Positions 8,499 to 17,062 of a DNA stretch of 64,000 nucleotides are shown piece after piece. The DNA comes from Cohnella algarum. Its GTDB lineage: Bacteria > Bacillota > Bacilli > Paenibacillales > Paenibacillaceae. A program made the translations under genes and the position numbers. Position 1 is the first letter of the stretch; every line of letters starts with the position of its first letter. The notes beneath the pieces are model-generated. The model worked only from the letters and a program-made list of their open reading frames with translations. It did not search any database and had not been told where the DNA came from. Where the stretch lies: the NCBI RefSeq assembly GCF_016937515.1, contig NZ_JAFHKM010000002.1:1173001-1237000 (forward strand), in the 5' to 3' direction.

Positions 8499-9335
8499 TT
8501 ATTGCTCGGCTTGCTCGTCCGGGAGCACGACGATCAGCTCGGCAGGACTTTGGGCCGGGAGGCTTTTCATGATGAGCGGGCCGTAATAGGCGCGAACCTT
8601 CGCTCCGGTTTGCAGCTCCTCCGGCTTGACGGGTTCCCCGTTCGCTTTGACGATCAGCGTGTCTTCGCCCACATTGAGCACGATTTGCGACGCCGGATCG
8701 GCCGCCGCTCCGAGCGTCACTTTCCAGCCGGCCTCCGTTTGGGCCACGCTGCTGACGGCGTCTTCCTTGATTAGCCGTTCCGCTCCGATCACGATCTTGG
8801 CCGCGGCCGATTGACCCGGGTAGCTCATCGCCACGATCGGACCGTAATCCGCCGCGACGTGGGTGCCTTCCTTGATATCGTCGACCGTCTTCGCTTCCCC
8901 GGCTTCGTTTTCGATAACCGTATCCGCGGTGACGCCCAAAATCATCCAGTCGGAGCCGCCTTTGCCGCGTACTTCCAACCGCGTCGTGTCGCCTTCGACC
9001 GTTTTGCTTACGACGACTCCCGTCATCCGGATTCGCTGCTCCTCGACCGACGGGTCCGCTTGGCGGGTTTCCGCTTTCGATTGCAGTTGAATTTGCTTGC
9101 CGGTCGCGACGACCTCGTAACCCAGCGCGCCTGCGGTATCGCGCACGGGCAGGTACGCCTTGCCGTTGATGTATACCGGCTGCAGACCGGTTTGATCGCC
9201 GTTGACGGTAACTTGAACGTCGGACCGCAAAAGCCCGCTGACCTTTTCGCTTAATCCCGCTGCTCCCGCGACGGCGGCGGTTGCTCCCATCACGCCTACG
9301 GCGGTAAGTACGATTAGGGCTTTCTTATGTTTCAT
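8499..9335 (-). CDS. exported protein with copper-amine-oxidase-like stalk domain
   Basis: A 278-residue secreted protein of unknown function. It has a signal peptide (KHKKALIVLTAVGVMGATAAVAGAAG), a short stalk domain around VYINGKAYLPVRDTAGALGYEV (copper amine oxidase N-domain type, common in Paenibacillaceae surface proteins), then two tandem beta-rich repeats. The repeats are marked by DTVIENEAG...HVAADYGPIVAMSYPGQSAA and DTLIVKANG...VRAYYGPLIMKSLPAQSPA. The start at MKHKK is supported by AAGGAGCG upstream; the frame opens 10 codons earlier. No enzymatic motif is visible. Confidence 0.85.
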   Translation of the reverse strand: MKHKKALIVLTAVGVMGATAAVAGAAGLSEKVSGLLRSDVQVTVNGDQTGLQPVYINGKAYLPVRDTAGALGYEVVATGKQIQLQSKAETRQADPSVEEQRIRMTGVVVSKTVEGDTTRLEVRGKGGSDWMILGVTADTVIENEAGEAKTVDDIKEGTHVAADYGPIVAMSYPGQSAAAKIVIGAERLIKEDAVSSVAQTEAGWKVTLGAAADPASQIVLNVGEDTLIVKANGEPVKPEELQTGAKVRAYYGPLIMKSLPAQSPAELIVVLPDEQAEQ

Positions 9336-9488
9336 TGTGCGTTCGCTCCTTCCGGAATTCCACAAGATGTCGGTTGCACTTTCCCAGACGGGCTCTTTTC
9401 CGGAAAGGTTGCATTTATATTTGGCAGAAACATGAATTGCTTATACGGAAAAAAACTACGCCTTGGCAGCGTCCTCAGAAAGACAGGC

Positions 9489-9760
9489 TTCTTGGCGGTC
9501 GGAAACTGGGGGAGTTCTTGACGCGGTAACGGAAGTAGCAGAAAGCGAAGCGCAAGAGGGCAGCGAGCATGTAAAAGGATTTGACGAATTCTTGGAGCGC
9601 TGCGTATGGTTCGGCGAGGGGAGTTCTTGACGCGATTATGCGAGAGGCAGCAGCCTGCAAGGGGACTTGACGGATTCCCGGGGCGCTTGCGTATGGTTCG
9701 GAGAAGGGACCGGCGTAAAATTAGGTGCCGGAAGCGAGGTTTGACGAAGGGGGCGAAGAA
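9489..9760. repeat. degenerate direct repeats upstream of dispersed element A
   Basis: The gap between 9336 and 10287 has no credible gene. This part holds imperfect direct repeats. GGAGTTCTTGACGCG occurs at 9511 and 9620. TTTGACGAATTC...GCTGCGTATGGTTCGG near 9581 recurs as CTTGACGGATTC...GCTTGCGTATGGTTCGG near 9666. Related TTCTTGG-type repeats precede the equivalent element at 59.6 kb. Confidence 0.6.
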
Positions 9761-9795
9761 CGTCTTGGCCTCTTTCGCGAGGTAACGCGAAGCTT

Positions 9796-9978
9796 GATTG
9801 GATTTTGTCCAATCAAAACCGGCTTTTTCGGGATGCTCGCCAGCTACATTGGATTTTGTCCAATGAGGGAAAACTTTTCGGGAGATTCGGCCCTATTTCC
9901 AAGTTTTTCGTTGGATAAAATCCACTCTAGGCCGAGCTTTCTCCGTCTTTCGCTCTGTCGATTGGATAAAATCCAACA
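9796..9978. repeat. dispersed four-palindrome element, copy A
   Basis: Four short palindromes lie at fixed distances: GATTGGA-TTTTG-TCCAATC (TTGG at 9798), CATTGGA-TTTTG-TCCAATG (9849), TTGGATAAAATCCAC (9911) and TTGGATAAAATCCAAC (9962). The steps are 51, 62 and 51 nt. The first two have compensating outer bases (G/C against C/G), which supports a paired or palindromic role. The last two are in the opposite orientation. Copies B and C (35.5 and 59.6 kb) have identical spacing. Confidence 0.9.
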
Positions 9979-10073
9979 TAGGCTTCGGGCCGCTCCCCTG
10001 CCGCTTCGCTCTCCCGTTTCTGCAGGCGACTCTTCCGATGAGCCGCGTTCCCAGAGGGCGACTCTCTCGACAA

Positions 10074-10137
10074 GCCGCCATTCCGCCAGGGGGTTCTCCA
10101 GGCAAGCCGCCACTCCGCCAGGGGGTTCTCCAGGCAA
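10074..10137. repeat. 32-nt direct repeat, two copies
   Basis: The unit begins GCCGCCA(T/C)TCCGCC and ends TTCTCCAGGCAA. It occurs twice head to tail with one difference, embedded in further GCGACTCTTCC-type imperfect repeats (10026-10195) between element A and the ychF terminator. Confidence 0.8.
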
Positions 10138-10229
10138 GCGGCGTTCTGCCAAGCGACTCTTCCGACGATCTCCCCCAGGCGACTCTTCCAAAGACCTCCC
10201 TTCCCGCAGGGCACCGTGGCGCTGATCGG

Positions 10230-10269
10230 CCAAAAAAACGCCTTTCGCCCGGAAGGGGCAAAAGGCGTT
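10230..10269 (-). terminator. intrinsic terminator of ychF
   Basis: On the minus strand AACGCCTTTTGCCCC pairs with GGGCGAAAGGCGTT, followed by seven T. It is a strong rho-independent terminator about 20 nt after the ychF stop. Confidence 0.85.
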
Positions 10270-10287
10270 CGATGACGCGAAACGAGA

Positions 10288-11388
10288 TTAAACGTTGAAG
10301 CGGAAATGCATGACGTCCCCGTCGGCGACGACATAGTCTTTGCCTTCAAGGCGCAGCAAGCCTTTCTCGCGGGCGGCGGCCATCGAGCCGGACGCGACGA
10401 GGTCGCTGCACGAGACGACTTCCGCGCGAATGAAGCCGCGCTCGAAGTCGGTGTGGATGACGGCGGCGGCTTGCGGGGCTTTCGTGCCTTTGCGGATCGT
10501 CCATGCCCGCACTTCCTGCACGCCGGCCGTAAAATACGTGTACAGGCCGAGCAGCTTGTAGGCCGCGCGGATCAGGCGGTCGAGGCCGGACTCCTCAAGG
10601 CCGAGCTCCTGCAGAAACATTTCGCGGTCCTCGCCTTCCAGCTCGGCGATTTCCGACTCGACCTTGGCGCTGATCGGCACCACGTCCGAGCCTTCGGCCG
10701 CCGCGAACTCGCGGACCCGCTGCACGTACGGATTGCTATCGGCGCCTCCCGCCTCGCTCTCGCTCACGTTCGCCGCGTACAGCACCGGCTTGATCGTCAG
10801 CAGGTGAAGGTCGCGCAAAATGAGCCGCTCCTCGTCCGTCAGCTCGACGCTGCGGGCCGGCTTCTCGTCCGCGAGCGCCGCTTGTACCCGCTCCAGCACC
10901 TCGAGCTCCTGGGCGTACTTTTTGTCGCCGCCCTTCATGTTTTTGCGCGTGCGCTCGATGCGGCGCTCGACGCTGTCGAGGTCGGCCAAAATCAGCTCCA
11001 GGTTGATCACTTCGATATCGTTGATCGGATCGATCTTCCCCGAGACGTGCGTGATGTTCTCGTCCGCGAAGCAGCGCACGACGTGCACGATCGCGTCGAC
11101 CTCGCGAATGTTGGCCAAAAACTTGTTGCCCAAGCCTTCGCCCCGGCTGGCGCCTTTGACGAGACCGGCAATATCGACGAATTCGAAAGCGGTCGGCACG
11201 ATCCGGTTCGGATTGACGATATCGGCAAGCTGCTGCAGACGCTCGTCGGGCACTTCGACGACGCCGACGTTCGGGTCGATCGTACAGAACGGGTAGTTCG
11301 CCATTTCGGCGCCCGCTTGGGTAATCGCGTTAAACAGCGTCGATTTGCCTACGTTCGGCAAGCCGACGATCCCGCAAGACAGTGGCAT
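10288..11388 (-). CDS. ychF: ribosome-binding ATPase YchF
   Basis: Cytosolic OBG-family P-loop ATPase that binds ribosomes and affects translation and stress responses. The 366-residue length is typical. [16 protein letters not shown] (G1) starts at residue 6, [14 protein letters not shown] is the G3 region, and the C-terminal TGS domain ends in [18 protein letters not shown] family feature is ATP rather than GTP preference (NVSE in place of NKxD). CAGGAG precedes the ATG. It is transcribed alone, followed by a strong terminator. Confidence 0.97.
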   Translation of the reverse strand: MPLSCGIVGLPNVGKSTLFNAITQAGAEMANYPFCTIDPNVGVVEVPDERLQQLADIVNPNRIVPTAFEFVDIAGLVKGASRGEGLGNKFLANIREVDAIVHVVRCFADENITHVSGKIDPINDIEVINLELILADLDSVERRIERTRKNMKGGDKKYAQELEVLERVQAALADEKPARSVELTDEERLILRDLHLLTIKPVLYAANVSESEAGGADSNPYVQRVREFAAAEGSDVVPISAKVESEIAELEGEDREMFLQELGLEESGLDRLIRAAYKLLGLYTYFTAGVQEVRAWTIRKGTKAPQAAAVIHTDFERGFIRAEVVSCSDLVASGSMAAAREKGLLRLEGKDYVVADGDVMHFRFNV

Positions 11389-11572
11389 TCGTTAACACTC
11401 CTGACTGAGGCGGCAGCCCGCGTCATTTCCCGCGCCCGCCGCCTACCTGTTCGATTCTCTGGTCATTATACCGGAATCGCGGCGGCCCCGTCTACTCGCC
11501 GGCGCGAGGCGCAAGCCCGGGGAACCGCCCGAAAGCGGCCGGTCATGGCCCGAATCGGCCGCGCCCTTCGGA

Positions 11573-11733
11573 GCTTCGCAAACGCCGCCAGCCTGCCTTA
11601 CAGAGGCTTAGCCTCAAGCTTGCTTCCTCAAATGCCGCCAACTGCCTTGCGGAGCCCCAATATCAAGCTGCTTCGCAAATGCCGCCCAACCTGCCCCCAG
11701 CCTGCCTTACGGAGTCTCGAGCTGAAGCTTGCC
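11573..11733. repeat. about 48-nt degenerate tandem repeat running into the rhamnosidase gene
   Basis: GCTTCGCAAACGCCGCC-type units start at 11573, 11622 and 11670. Each goes on to CTGCCTTxCxGAG and CAAGCT; the third is expanded internally. The array extends past the stop of the GH78 gene (11707) and covers its last codons. The rest of the ychF-GH78 gap shows nothing else. Confidence 0.7.
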
Positions 11734-13866
11734 TTGCCGGTACCGAACGCGGACCGGGCCCCGAACGGTCCGGAATTCCAGCTCGAAATCCCTCATCGCC
11801 GCCGGAATGCGCGGCCGAAAGTCGACGTTCGCCCAGCCCGGCGCCGCCGGCTTCAGGCCGATAATGTCCTCGATCAGCACGGGAATCGGCGCGCTGGCCC
11901 AGCCGTGGCAGAGGCTGGTGTTCCACTTCTGCTCTTTGCCCCACGCCTCGAAGCAGGATGTCGCTCCTTCGCGAACCATGTTGGCCCAGGAACGCTCGTC
12001 CTCGCACATGATCAGTTCGTAGATCAAGTCCGTTTCCCCGCAAGCGGCCAAAGCCTTGAGCACGAAATAGGACATGTACACGCCGCAGCTCAGCCTTTTT
12101 TCCCGGATCAGGGCCACGATCGGCCGGACCGACTCCGGCGGAGCGATGCCGAACAGAAGCGGCAGCACGTTGGCGTGCAGCGACGAATGCCCGGAGACGT
12201 CCGAATCGGCGAACAGCCCTGCCGAGCCTCGATAAAAAGCGTCGACAAACGCCCGTTTCAGCTTCGGCAGCTCGTCTTCGCAAGGTACGCCCAAGAAGTC
12301 CCGGATCTCCTGAACCGTTTGCACGCAGCCGATATAAAACGCATTGACAACGTTGTGGCAACCGTCCCCGACCGGCCGGGTCAGCGGAAAATCGTAGCCG
12401 TCCCTCAGGTTGTCGGGCCAGTCGACCAGGTTCCATTTTTCCTTCACGTTTTCCAGCAAGCCGTCCGGACGGGCGTACTTCCGGAAATAGTCCAGCACGC
12501 CTTCGGCGACGGGGAGCATTTCAAGCAAAAACGCCTCGTCCCCGCTGTGGCGGTAGTAAAGCAGCAGCTGCATCGGCCATTGCAGCGAGAAGTCGGCGAT
12601 CTCCTGCATGAAATGGCCGGGCGCGACCGCCAGCAGCCCCGGGCAGACGGCGGCGGAAAGCGCGAAGTCGCGAATCGCCTTCTTGAACAGGCGCATGTCG
12701 CCGCCGATATACATATGGGTATGCCCCATCACGGTGTTGTCGCCCAAATACTGCCCCTTCTCGCGGGACGGGCAGTCGACGTAGTTTTCCTGCGCGCACA
12801 GCTGCACGCCGCGCAGGCAAATGTCCCATATCCGGCGCAGCAGCGGATCGTCCGTTTCGAGCCGGCACGCGCTCTCGTCGAGCGGATAATGCCGGACGAC
12901 GGCCGCGAAGCTGTCCGGGCGCAGCGCCTCGTCCGGCCCGTCAAGCTCGACGTAGCGGAACGCCTTGTATTCGAACGGCTCGAACTTGTCCTCCCGTCCG
13001 GACAGCGTCCAAATTTCCCGATAGCGGCAGTTGCAGCGCAGCTCGTACCGGACGGACGAGCCGTCGTCCGCCAGCTCCTCCCCGTACCGCACCTCGATCC
13101 GCTCGCCCGGCCGCCCGCGCGCTTCCATCTCGAATTGCCCGGTCAACTCCCGCCCGAAATCGAGCAGGTAACGCCCTTCGGCAAGCCGAACGACGCGCTC
13201 GGGCGCGACCCGGTAGACGCAAACGGCGGGAACCGGCTGCGGAGCGAACGCGTAATCGGCGTCCGGCCGCTCGGCCGGTTCCTGCCAATCGTCATCCGGA
13301 AACCCGGCCTCCTGCCAGCCGGGGACGGCCAGCCTTTGATCGATATTCTCCAGAAACTGCGTTTCGTAGCCGACCGTTTCGCCGTCCCCGCCGCCGTAAT
13401 GGCCCGCGATCCGGAATTTCCAGGTGCGGTCGGTCGCCAGCAGAAGCTCCTCGTCCGCATGCAGCTCCGCGATCGTCCCCTGCCGCAAATCCCCGCTGTT
13501 GTAGGCGCGGTTCACAATCCCCTGATAATAAACGTGCACGGCGATAACGTTGTCGCCGGCGGCAAGATAAGAGCCGACATCCCACTCGTTATAGTTGTAA
13601 TGGAACGGGTACCCTTGCGCCGGTCCCTGGCCGACGAAGCGGCCGTTGACGTACAGCTTGTAATAGTCGTCCGCGGAGATGCGCAGAACGGCCCGGGCCG
13701 GAGCGGCCGCCAGCGAAAAGGTTTTGCGAACGAGCATATGCCGGTTGCGCAGCTGCTCGGGATGGGCGAACGAGGGCCCGGCCTCCTGTTCCTTATGGAG
13801 CAGCGATATCGGCTGCAGCGCCGCGAATTCCGGATCCGCGATCCATTTGGCCTGCCACGCTCTCAT
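11707..13866 (-). CDS. glycoside hydrolase family 78, alpha-L-rhamnosidase-like
   Basis: A 719-residue protein without a signal peptide, so it probably cleaves imported rhamnosides in the cytoplasm. The N-terminal beta-sandwich has ISADDYYKLYVNGRFVGQGP (residues ~64-83), typical of the GH78 carbohydrate-binding module. The (alpha/alpha)6 catalytic domain carries DCPSREKGQYLGD, where Glu369 is the likely general acid, and later SLCHGWASAPIPVLIEDIIGL. It is the last gene of the sugar ABC/two-component operon, which suggests that system imports a rhamnose-containing glycoside. The exact substrate cannot be read from sequence. Its final codons lie in a tandem repeat. Confidence 0.88.
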   Translation of the reverse strand: MRAWQAKWIADPEFAALQPISLLHKEQEAGPSFAHPEQLRNRHMLVRKTFSLAAAPARAVLRISADDYYKLYVNGRFVGQGPAQGYPFHYNYNEWDVGSYLAAGDNVIAVHVYYQGIVNRAYNSGDLRQGTIAELHADEELLLATDRTWKFRIAGHYGGGDGETVGYETQFLENIDQRLAVPGWQEAGFPDDDWQEPAERPDADYAFAPQPVPAVCVYRVAPERVVRLAEGRYLLDFGRELTGQFEMEARGRPGERIEVRYGEELADDGSSVRYELRCNCRYREIWTLSGREDKFEPFEYKAFRYVELDGPDEALRPDSFAAVVRHYPLDESACRLETDDPLLRRIWDICLRGVQLCAQENYVDCPSREKGQYLGDNTVMGHTHMYIGGDMRLFKKAIRDFALSAAVCPGLLAVAPGHFMQEIADFSLQWPMQLLLYYRHSGDEAFLLEMLPVAEGVLDYFRKYARPDGLLENVKEKWNLVDWPDNLRDGYDFPLTRPVGDGCHNVVNAFYIGCVQTVQEIRDFLGVPCEDELPKLKRAFVDAFYRGSAGLFADSDVSGHSSLHANVLPLLFGIAPPESVRPIVALIREKRLSCGVYMSYFVLKALAACGETDLIYELIMCEDERSWANMVREGATSCFEAWGKEQKWNTSLCHGWASAPIPVLIEDIIGLKPAAPGWANVDFRPRIPAAMRDFELEFRTVRGPVRVRYRQGKLQLETP

Positions 13867-13914
13867 TGTCGGTCACTTCCCCCTGTTCGGACTGCCGCCG
13901 CGTCCCGGCGGTCC

Positions 13915-15306
13915 TTATTCAAACACCTTGCCCGGGTTCGCGGGATCGAAATCCGGGTATTGAATCCGTTTCGCCTTCCCGTCCGCAACCGCTTTCTCAT
14001 AAGCGGCGTTGTACCGCTCGTTCAAGTCCGCGATGCCTTTGTCGACGTCGAGCGCGCCGAGCACGATCGCGTTGAAGACGAAGTACATGTCGTTTCCTTC
14101 CGGGGTGACGCCGGTCGGCAGCGCCGGCCAAATTTTGTCCTTGTCGGTCAGGGCAAGCTCCGGCCAGTTTTGGATCGTTTGCGGAGCCTGGGCCTTTTCC
14201 AGCACCGAAGGAACCATGACGAGGCCGAGCCCGTTTTCGTGATAGCCGGTCAGCAATTCGTCGCTGTACAGAAACTCCATTACCTTCCACGCTTCGTCCG
14301 GATGCTCCGTATGCGCGTTCATGAAATACCAGCGTCCCGCCAGATTCAAATGCTGCGAGCCGCTTGCGGTGCCGTCGATTGTCGGCAGCTGCGCCACGTC
14401 CCAGTTTTGCTCGGTCGGAAACTGGTTCATGTACACGCCCGGCTCGGAGTGGTTCCACGAGATGTACATGCCGATCTTGCCGGCCGCGAACTGCGTCCGC
14501 AGCGGGTCGATGTCGAGCGATTCCGAGCCCGGGAACGCCGCGCCGGACGTGAAAATTTCCCGGTACGCCTCGAGAATCGGCTTGTAGCCGCCAAAGTCGT
14601 ATTTTCCGGCCTTGAAGTCGAAGCCCGCCTCCGCGCCGCCGCTTCTCATCAGGATGTAATCGATCGAGCGCGAGTAAGCTTGCGCGGGATTTTTCAGATT
14701 GGCCGCAAACCCGTAAATGCCCTCGCCCTTCAGCTTGTCGGTAATTTGCTTCGCGGTCTGCACCAGCTCGTCCAGCGTTTTCGGCGGCGCCGCGATCCCG
14801 GCTTTTTCGAAGATATCCTTATTGTAAAACAACCGCGGGGTCGTGCTGATCGCCGGCAGCGAATAAATGCTGCCGTCCACCACGTTGATGCCTTCGACGA
14901 ACGCGCCCTCTCCGAACCGCTCTTTGAACTCCAGGGTCAAGTAATCGTTGAACGGAGCCAGGTTGCCCTTCGGCAAATTGTCGTTGAAAGCGGTGGCGCC
15001 GTCGAAAAAGACATCGGGACCTTCGTTCGTCGCCAACGCGATATCGAGCGACTGCGTATAGTTTTCGGCATAAATCTGGTAGTCGATTTCGATGTTGTCC
15101 GGGTTTTCGGCGTTGAAGGCGTCGATCTTTTCCTTCATGTACTCCTGATCGGCCCGATTCATCGTCCAAACTTTGATTTTCGTTTTCGCGGCGGTATCGG
15201 AAACGCTTTCACCGCTGGCCGAAGAATTCGCTCCGCCTCCCCCGCATGCCGTCACCGTCGTCGCCAGCAGCAGCAGCGCGGCGATTCCTGCCATCCGTTT
15301 CTTCAT
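13915..15306 (-). CDS. sugar ABC transporter substrate-binding lipoprotein
   Basis: A 463-residue extracellular solute-binding protein (family 1). The signal peptide ends in the lipobox TVTAC-G, so it should be anchored outside the membrane. The mature part shows IKVWTMNRADQEYMKEKIDAFNAE, FYNKDIFEKAGIAAPPKTLDEL and the typical hinge-region Trp-rich segments. It lies downstream of two cognate permease genes and the YesM/YesN pair and upstream of the rhamnosidase. The operon has no ATPase gene; such Firmicute systems usually share an MsmX-type ATPase encoded elsewhere. AAAGGTGAGG precedes the ATG. Confidence 0.92.
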   Translation of the reverse strand: MKKRMAGIAALLLLATTVTACGGGGANSSASGESVSDTAAKTKIKVWTMNRADQEYMKEKIDAFNAENPDNIEIDYQIYAENYTQSLDIALATNEGPDVFFDGATAFNDNLPKGNLAPFNDYLTLEFKERFGEGAFVEGINVVDGSIYSLPAISTTPRLFYNKDIFEKAGIAAPPKTLDELVQTAKQITDKLKGEGIYGFAANLKNPAQAYSRSIDYILMRSGGAEAGFDFKAGKYDFGGYKPILEAYREIFTSGAAFPGSESLDIDPLRTQFAAGKIGMYISWNHSEPGVYMNQFPTEQNWDVAQLPTIDGTASGSQHLNLAGRWYFMNAHTEHPDEAWKVMEFLYSDELLTGYHENGLGLVMVPSVLEKAQAPQTIQNWPELALTDKDKIWPALPTGVTPEGNDMYFVFNAIVLGALDVDKGIADLNERYNAAYEKAVADGKAKRIQYPDFDPANPGKVFE

Positions 15307-15433
15307 CTGTGCCCCTCACCTTTCTTGGTTGCGTTAGTAGCTGTCGCATTTTGAAAGCACATTCATTTTAGCAAGAAGGGCCGGACCCCTTAATCCAAAA
15401 AACGCATAACCGATGTTCGGAAAACGCAGGATT

Positions 15434-17062
15434 TCACACCAGCCCGTGCTGCGCCGCCTCCCGGTATTCCGTCGGCGTCATTTGAAAGTGCTTTTTGAAA
15501 CAGCTCGAAAAATACCGCTGCTCCTCGAAGCCCACCTTCTCCGCCACGTCCTGGATTTTAAGCGTCGGGTCCTGCAAGTAGCGCAGCGCCCGCTCCATCC
15601 GGAATCTCGTTACGTATTCCACGAACGACTCGCCGGTTTCCTGCCGGAACAGCTGCCGCAAATAATTGGGGCTCAAAAACAGATTGGCCGCCGCTTCGCT
15701 GAGGGCGAGCCCCTTTTCGGAAAAATGGGCTTCGACGTATTGCTTGACCTTCTCGACGTGAGAGGCGCCTTTGTGCGTCTTGCTTCGCTCCAGTTCGGCG
15801 ATGCACCGCTCCGCGAAATGCGCAAGCCAGTCCTCCAGCTCCCGGGTCGTATCGAGCCGGTACACGTTCGCGTAAGGATCGACGTCCTTTTGCCGCAAAA
15901 ACGAATCGAGGCTCAGCTTCGCGTCGCCCATTACCTTGAGCAGCGCGATCGCCAGCTCCAGAATCGACAGCTTGACCCAATGGGGATGCGTCCTTTCCAC
16001 CGACGTAATCTCCTCGATATAGTCGCGGACGGCCGGCCGCGCGCGGCCTTTGTCGAGCAGCTTCACCCGCAGGACGATCTCGTCCGCCCGTCCCCCGGCA
16101 TTCGTCTCCGGAACCGCGGCCGCGCCGAGCTCTTCGAAGTTCAGCACCGTCCGGTTTTTCACCGACAGCCGCAGCAGCATCGCCTCCTGCGCTTGCTGAT
16201 AGGAAAGCGGCAGCTCGGAGCAGGACTCGCAAACCGATCCCAGGGCAATGTTCAAGCGCTCCGGGTTGACATTCTTTTGCAGGGCGCGCCCGAGCCGGGT
16301 CAAATACCGGTCGATCGCCCCGAACCCCGTCTCCTTGGTCGGTTCGTCGCTGCCGATCAGCAGGGCGAGCTCCGAATCCTTGACGAAAAAATAGTGAACC
16401 TGAAGCTCCTGCGCGTACCGGCTTGCGGTTCCGGCCACGATCTCCCCCGCCATCGCGTCCGTGAGCAGGCCGCCGTGCGGAGGGCGATCCGCCCAGTCGA
16501 AACGGACCGCCGCGGCCGCCCAATACCGGCTGTCCAGCGAAAGGCCGAGCTGACGGGCGCGATCGGCCAGCTCCGCCGGATCTCTTCCGCCTTCGATCAA
16601 GTTGCGGTACAGGCGTTCCCGGTACAGCGGCAAGCTTTCCGCCACGATCTTTTGCAGCTCCGCCTGGTCTTTGCGAAACAGCTGCTTCCGGTCCAGCTCC
16701 TCCGCCAGCAGGTTGAGCCTTGCGACCAATTGCCGCGATTCGACCGGCTTCAGCAAGTAATCGTTGACCGCCAGCTTCAGCCCCATTCGCGCGTATTCGA
16801 AATCGTCGTACCCGCTAATGATGATGACCGCCACGTCGGGATAATCCGCCTTGACCTGCTCGATCAACTCGATCCCGCTGCGGTTCGGCATCTGGATGTC
16901 GGTAATAATCAAGTCCGGTGCGGCCGTCTGCGCCACGTTCAGCGCCTCCTCGCCGTCCGCCGCCTCGTAAATTTCATCGTACCGCGGACAACCGCCGCGG
17001 ATCGCGCTCGCGATGCCCTCCCGAATCCACGCCTCGTCGTCGGCAACCAACACTTTATACAT
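15434..17062 (-). CDS. YesN-type response regulator (REC plus AraC HTH)
   Basis: A 542-residue cytoplasmic DNA-binding regulator. The receiver domain spans residues 1-125 with acidic D8/D9, phospho-acceptor Asp55 in IITDIQMPNRSG, and a Lys near 105. A long middle region of YesN type follows. The C-terminal ~100 residues form an AraC double HTH (LFLSPNYLRQLFRQETGESFVEYVTRFRMERALRYL). Its ATG overlaps the end of the sensor-kinase gene by 8 nt, so the two are translationally coupled. It probably activates the surrounding sugar-uptake operon. Confidence 0.94.
   Translation of the reverse strand: MYKVLVADDEAWIREGIASAIRGGCPRYDEIYEAADGEEALNVAQTAAPDLIITDIQMPNRSGIELIEQVKADYPDVAVIIISGYDDFEYARMGLKLAVNDYLLKPVESRQLVARLNLLAEELDRKQLFRKDQAELQKIVAESLPLYRERLYRNLIEGGRDPAELADRARQLGLSLDSRYWAAAAVRFDWADRPPHGGLLTDAMAGEIVAGTASRYAQELQVHYFFVKDSELALLIGSDEPTKETGFGAIDRYLTRLGRALQKNVNPERLNIALGSVCESCSELPLSYQQAQEAMLLRLSVKNRTVLNFEELGAAAVPETNAGGRADEIVLRVKLLDKGRARPAVRDYIEEITSVERTHPHWVKLSILELAIALLKVMGDAKLSLDSFLRQKDVDPYANVYRLDTTRELEDWLAHFAERCIAELERSKTHKGASHVEKVKQYVEAHFSEKGLALSEAAANLFLSPNYLRQLFRQETGESFVEYVTRFRMERALRYLQDPTLKIQDVAEKVGFEEQRYFSSCFKKHFQMTPTEYREAAQHGLV

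Noticed and set aside
9796..9978. Coding interpretation of the TTGGATTTTGTCCAA elements (LDFVQS/WILSN-type peptides)
   Set aside because: The peptide words appear on both strands and in different frames, the 62-nt step breaks the frame, and no ribosome site precedes them.
10306..15354. Very long plus-strand open frame (about 1680 codons)
   Set aside because: It runs antisense to ychF, the GH78 gene and the binding-protein gene, all of which have clear homology and ribosome sites. The frame is an effect of high GC.
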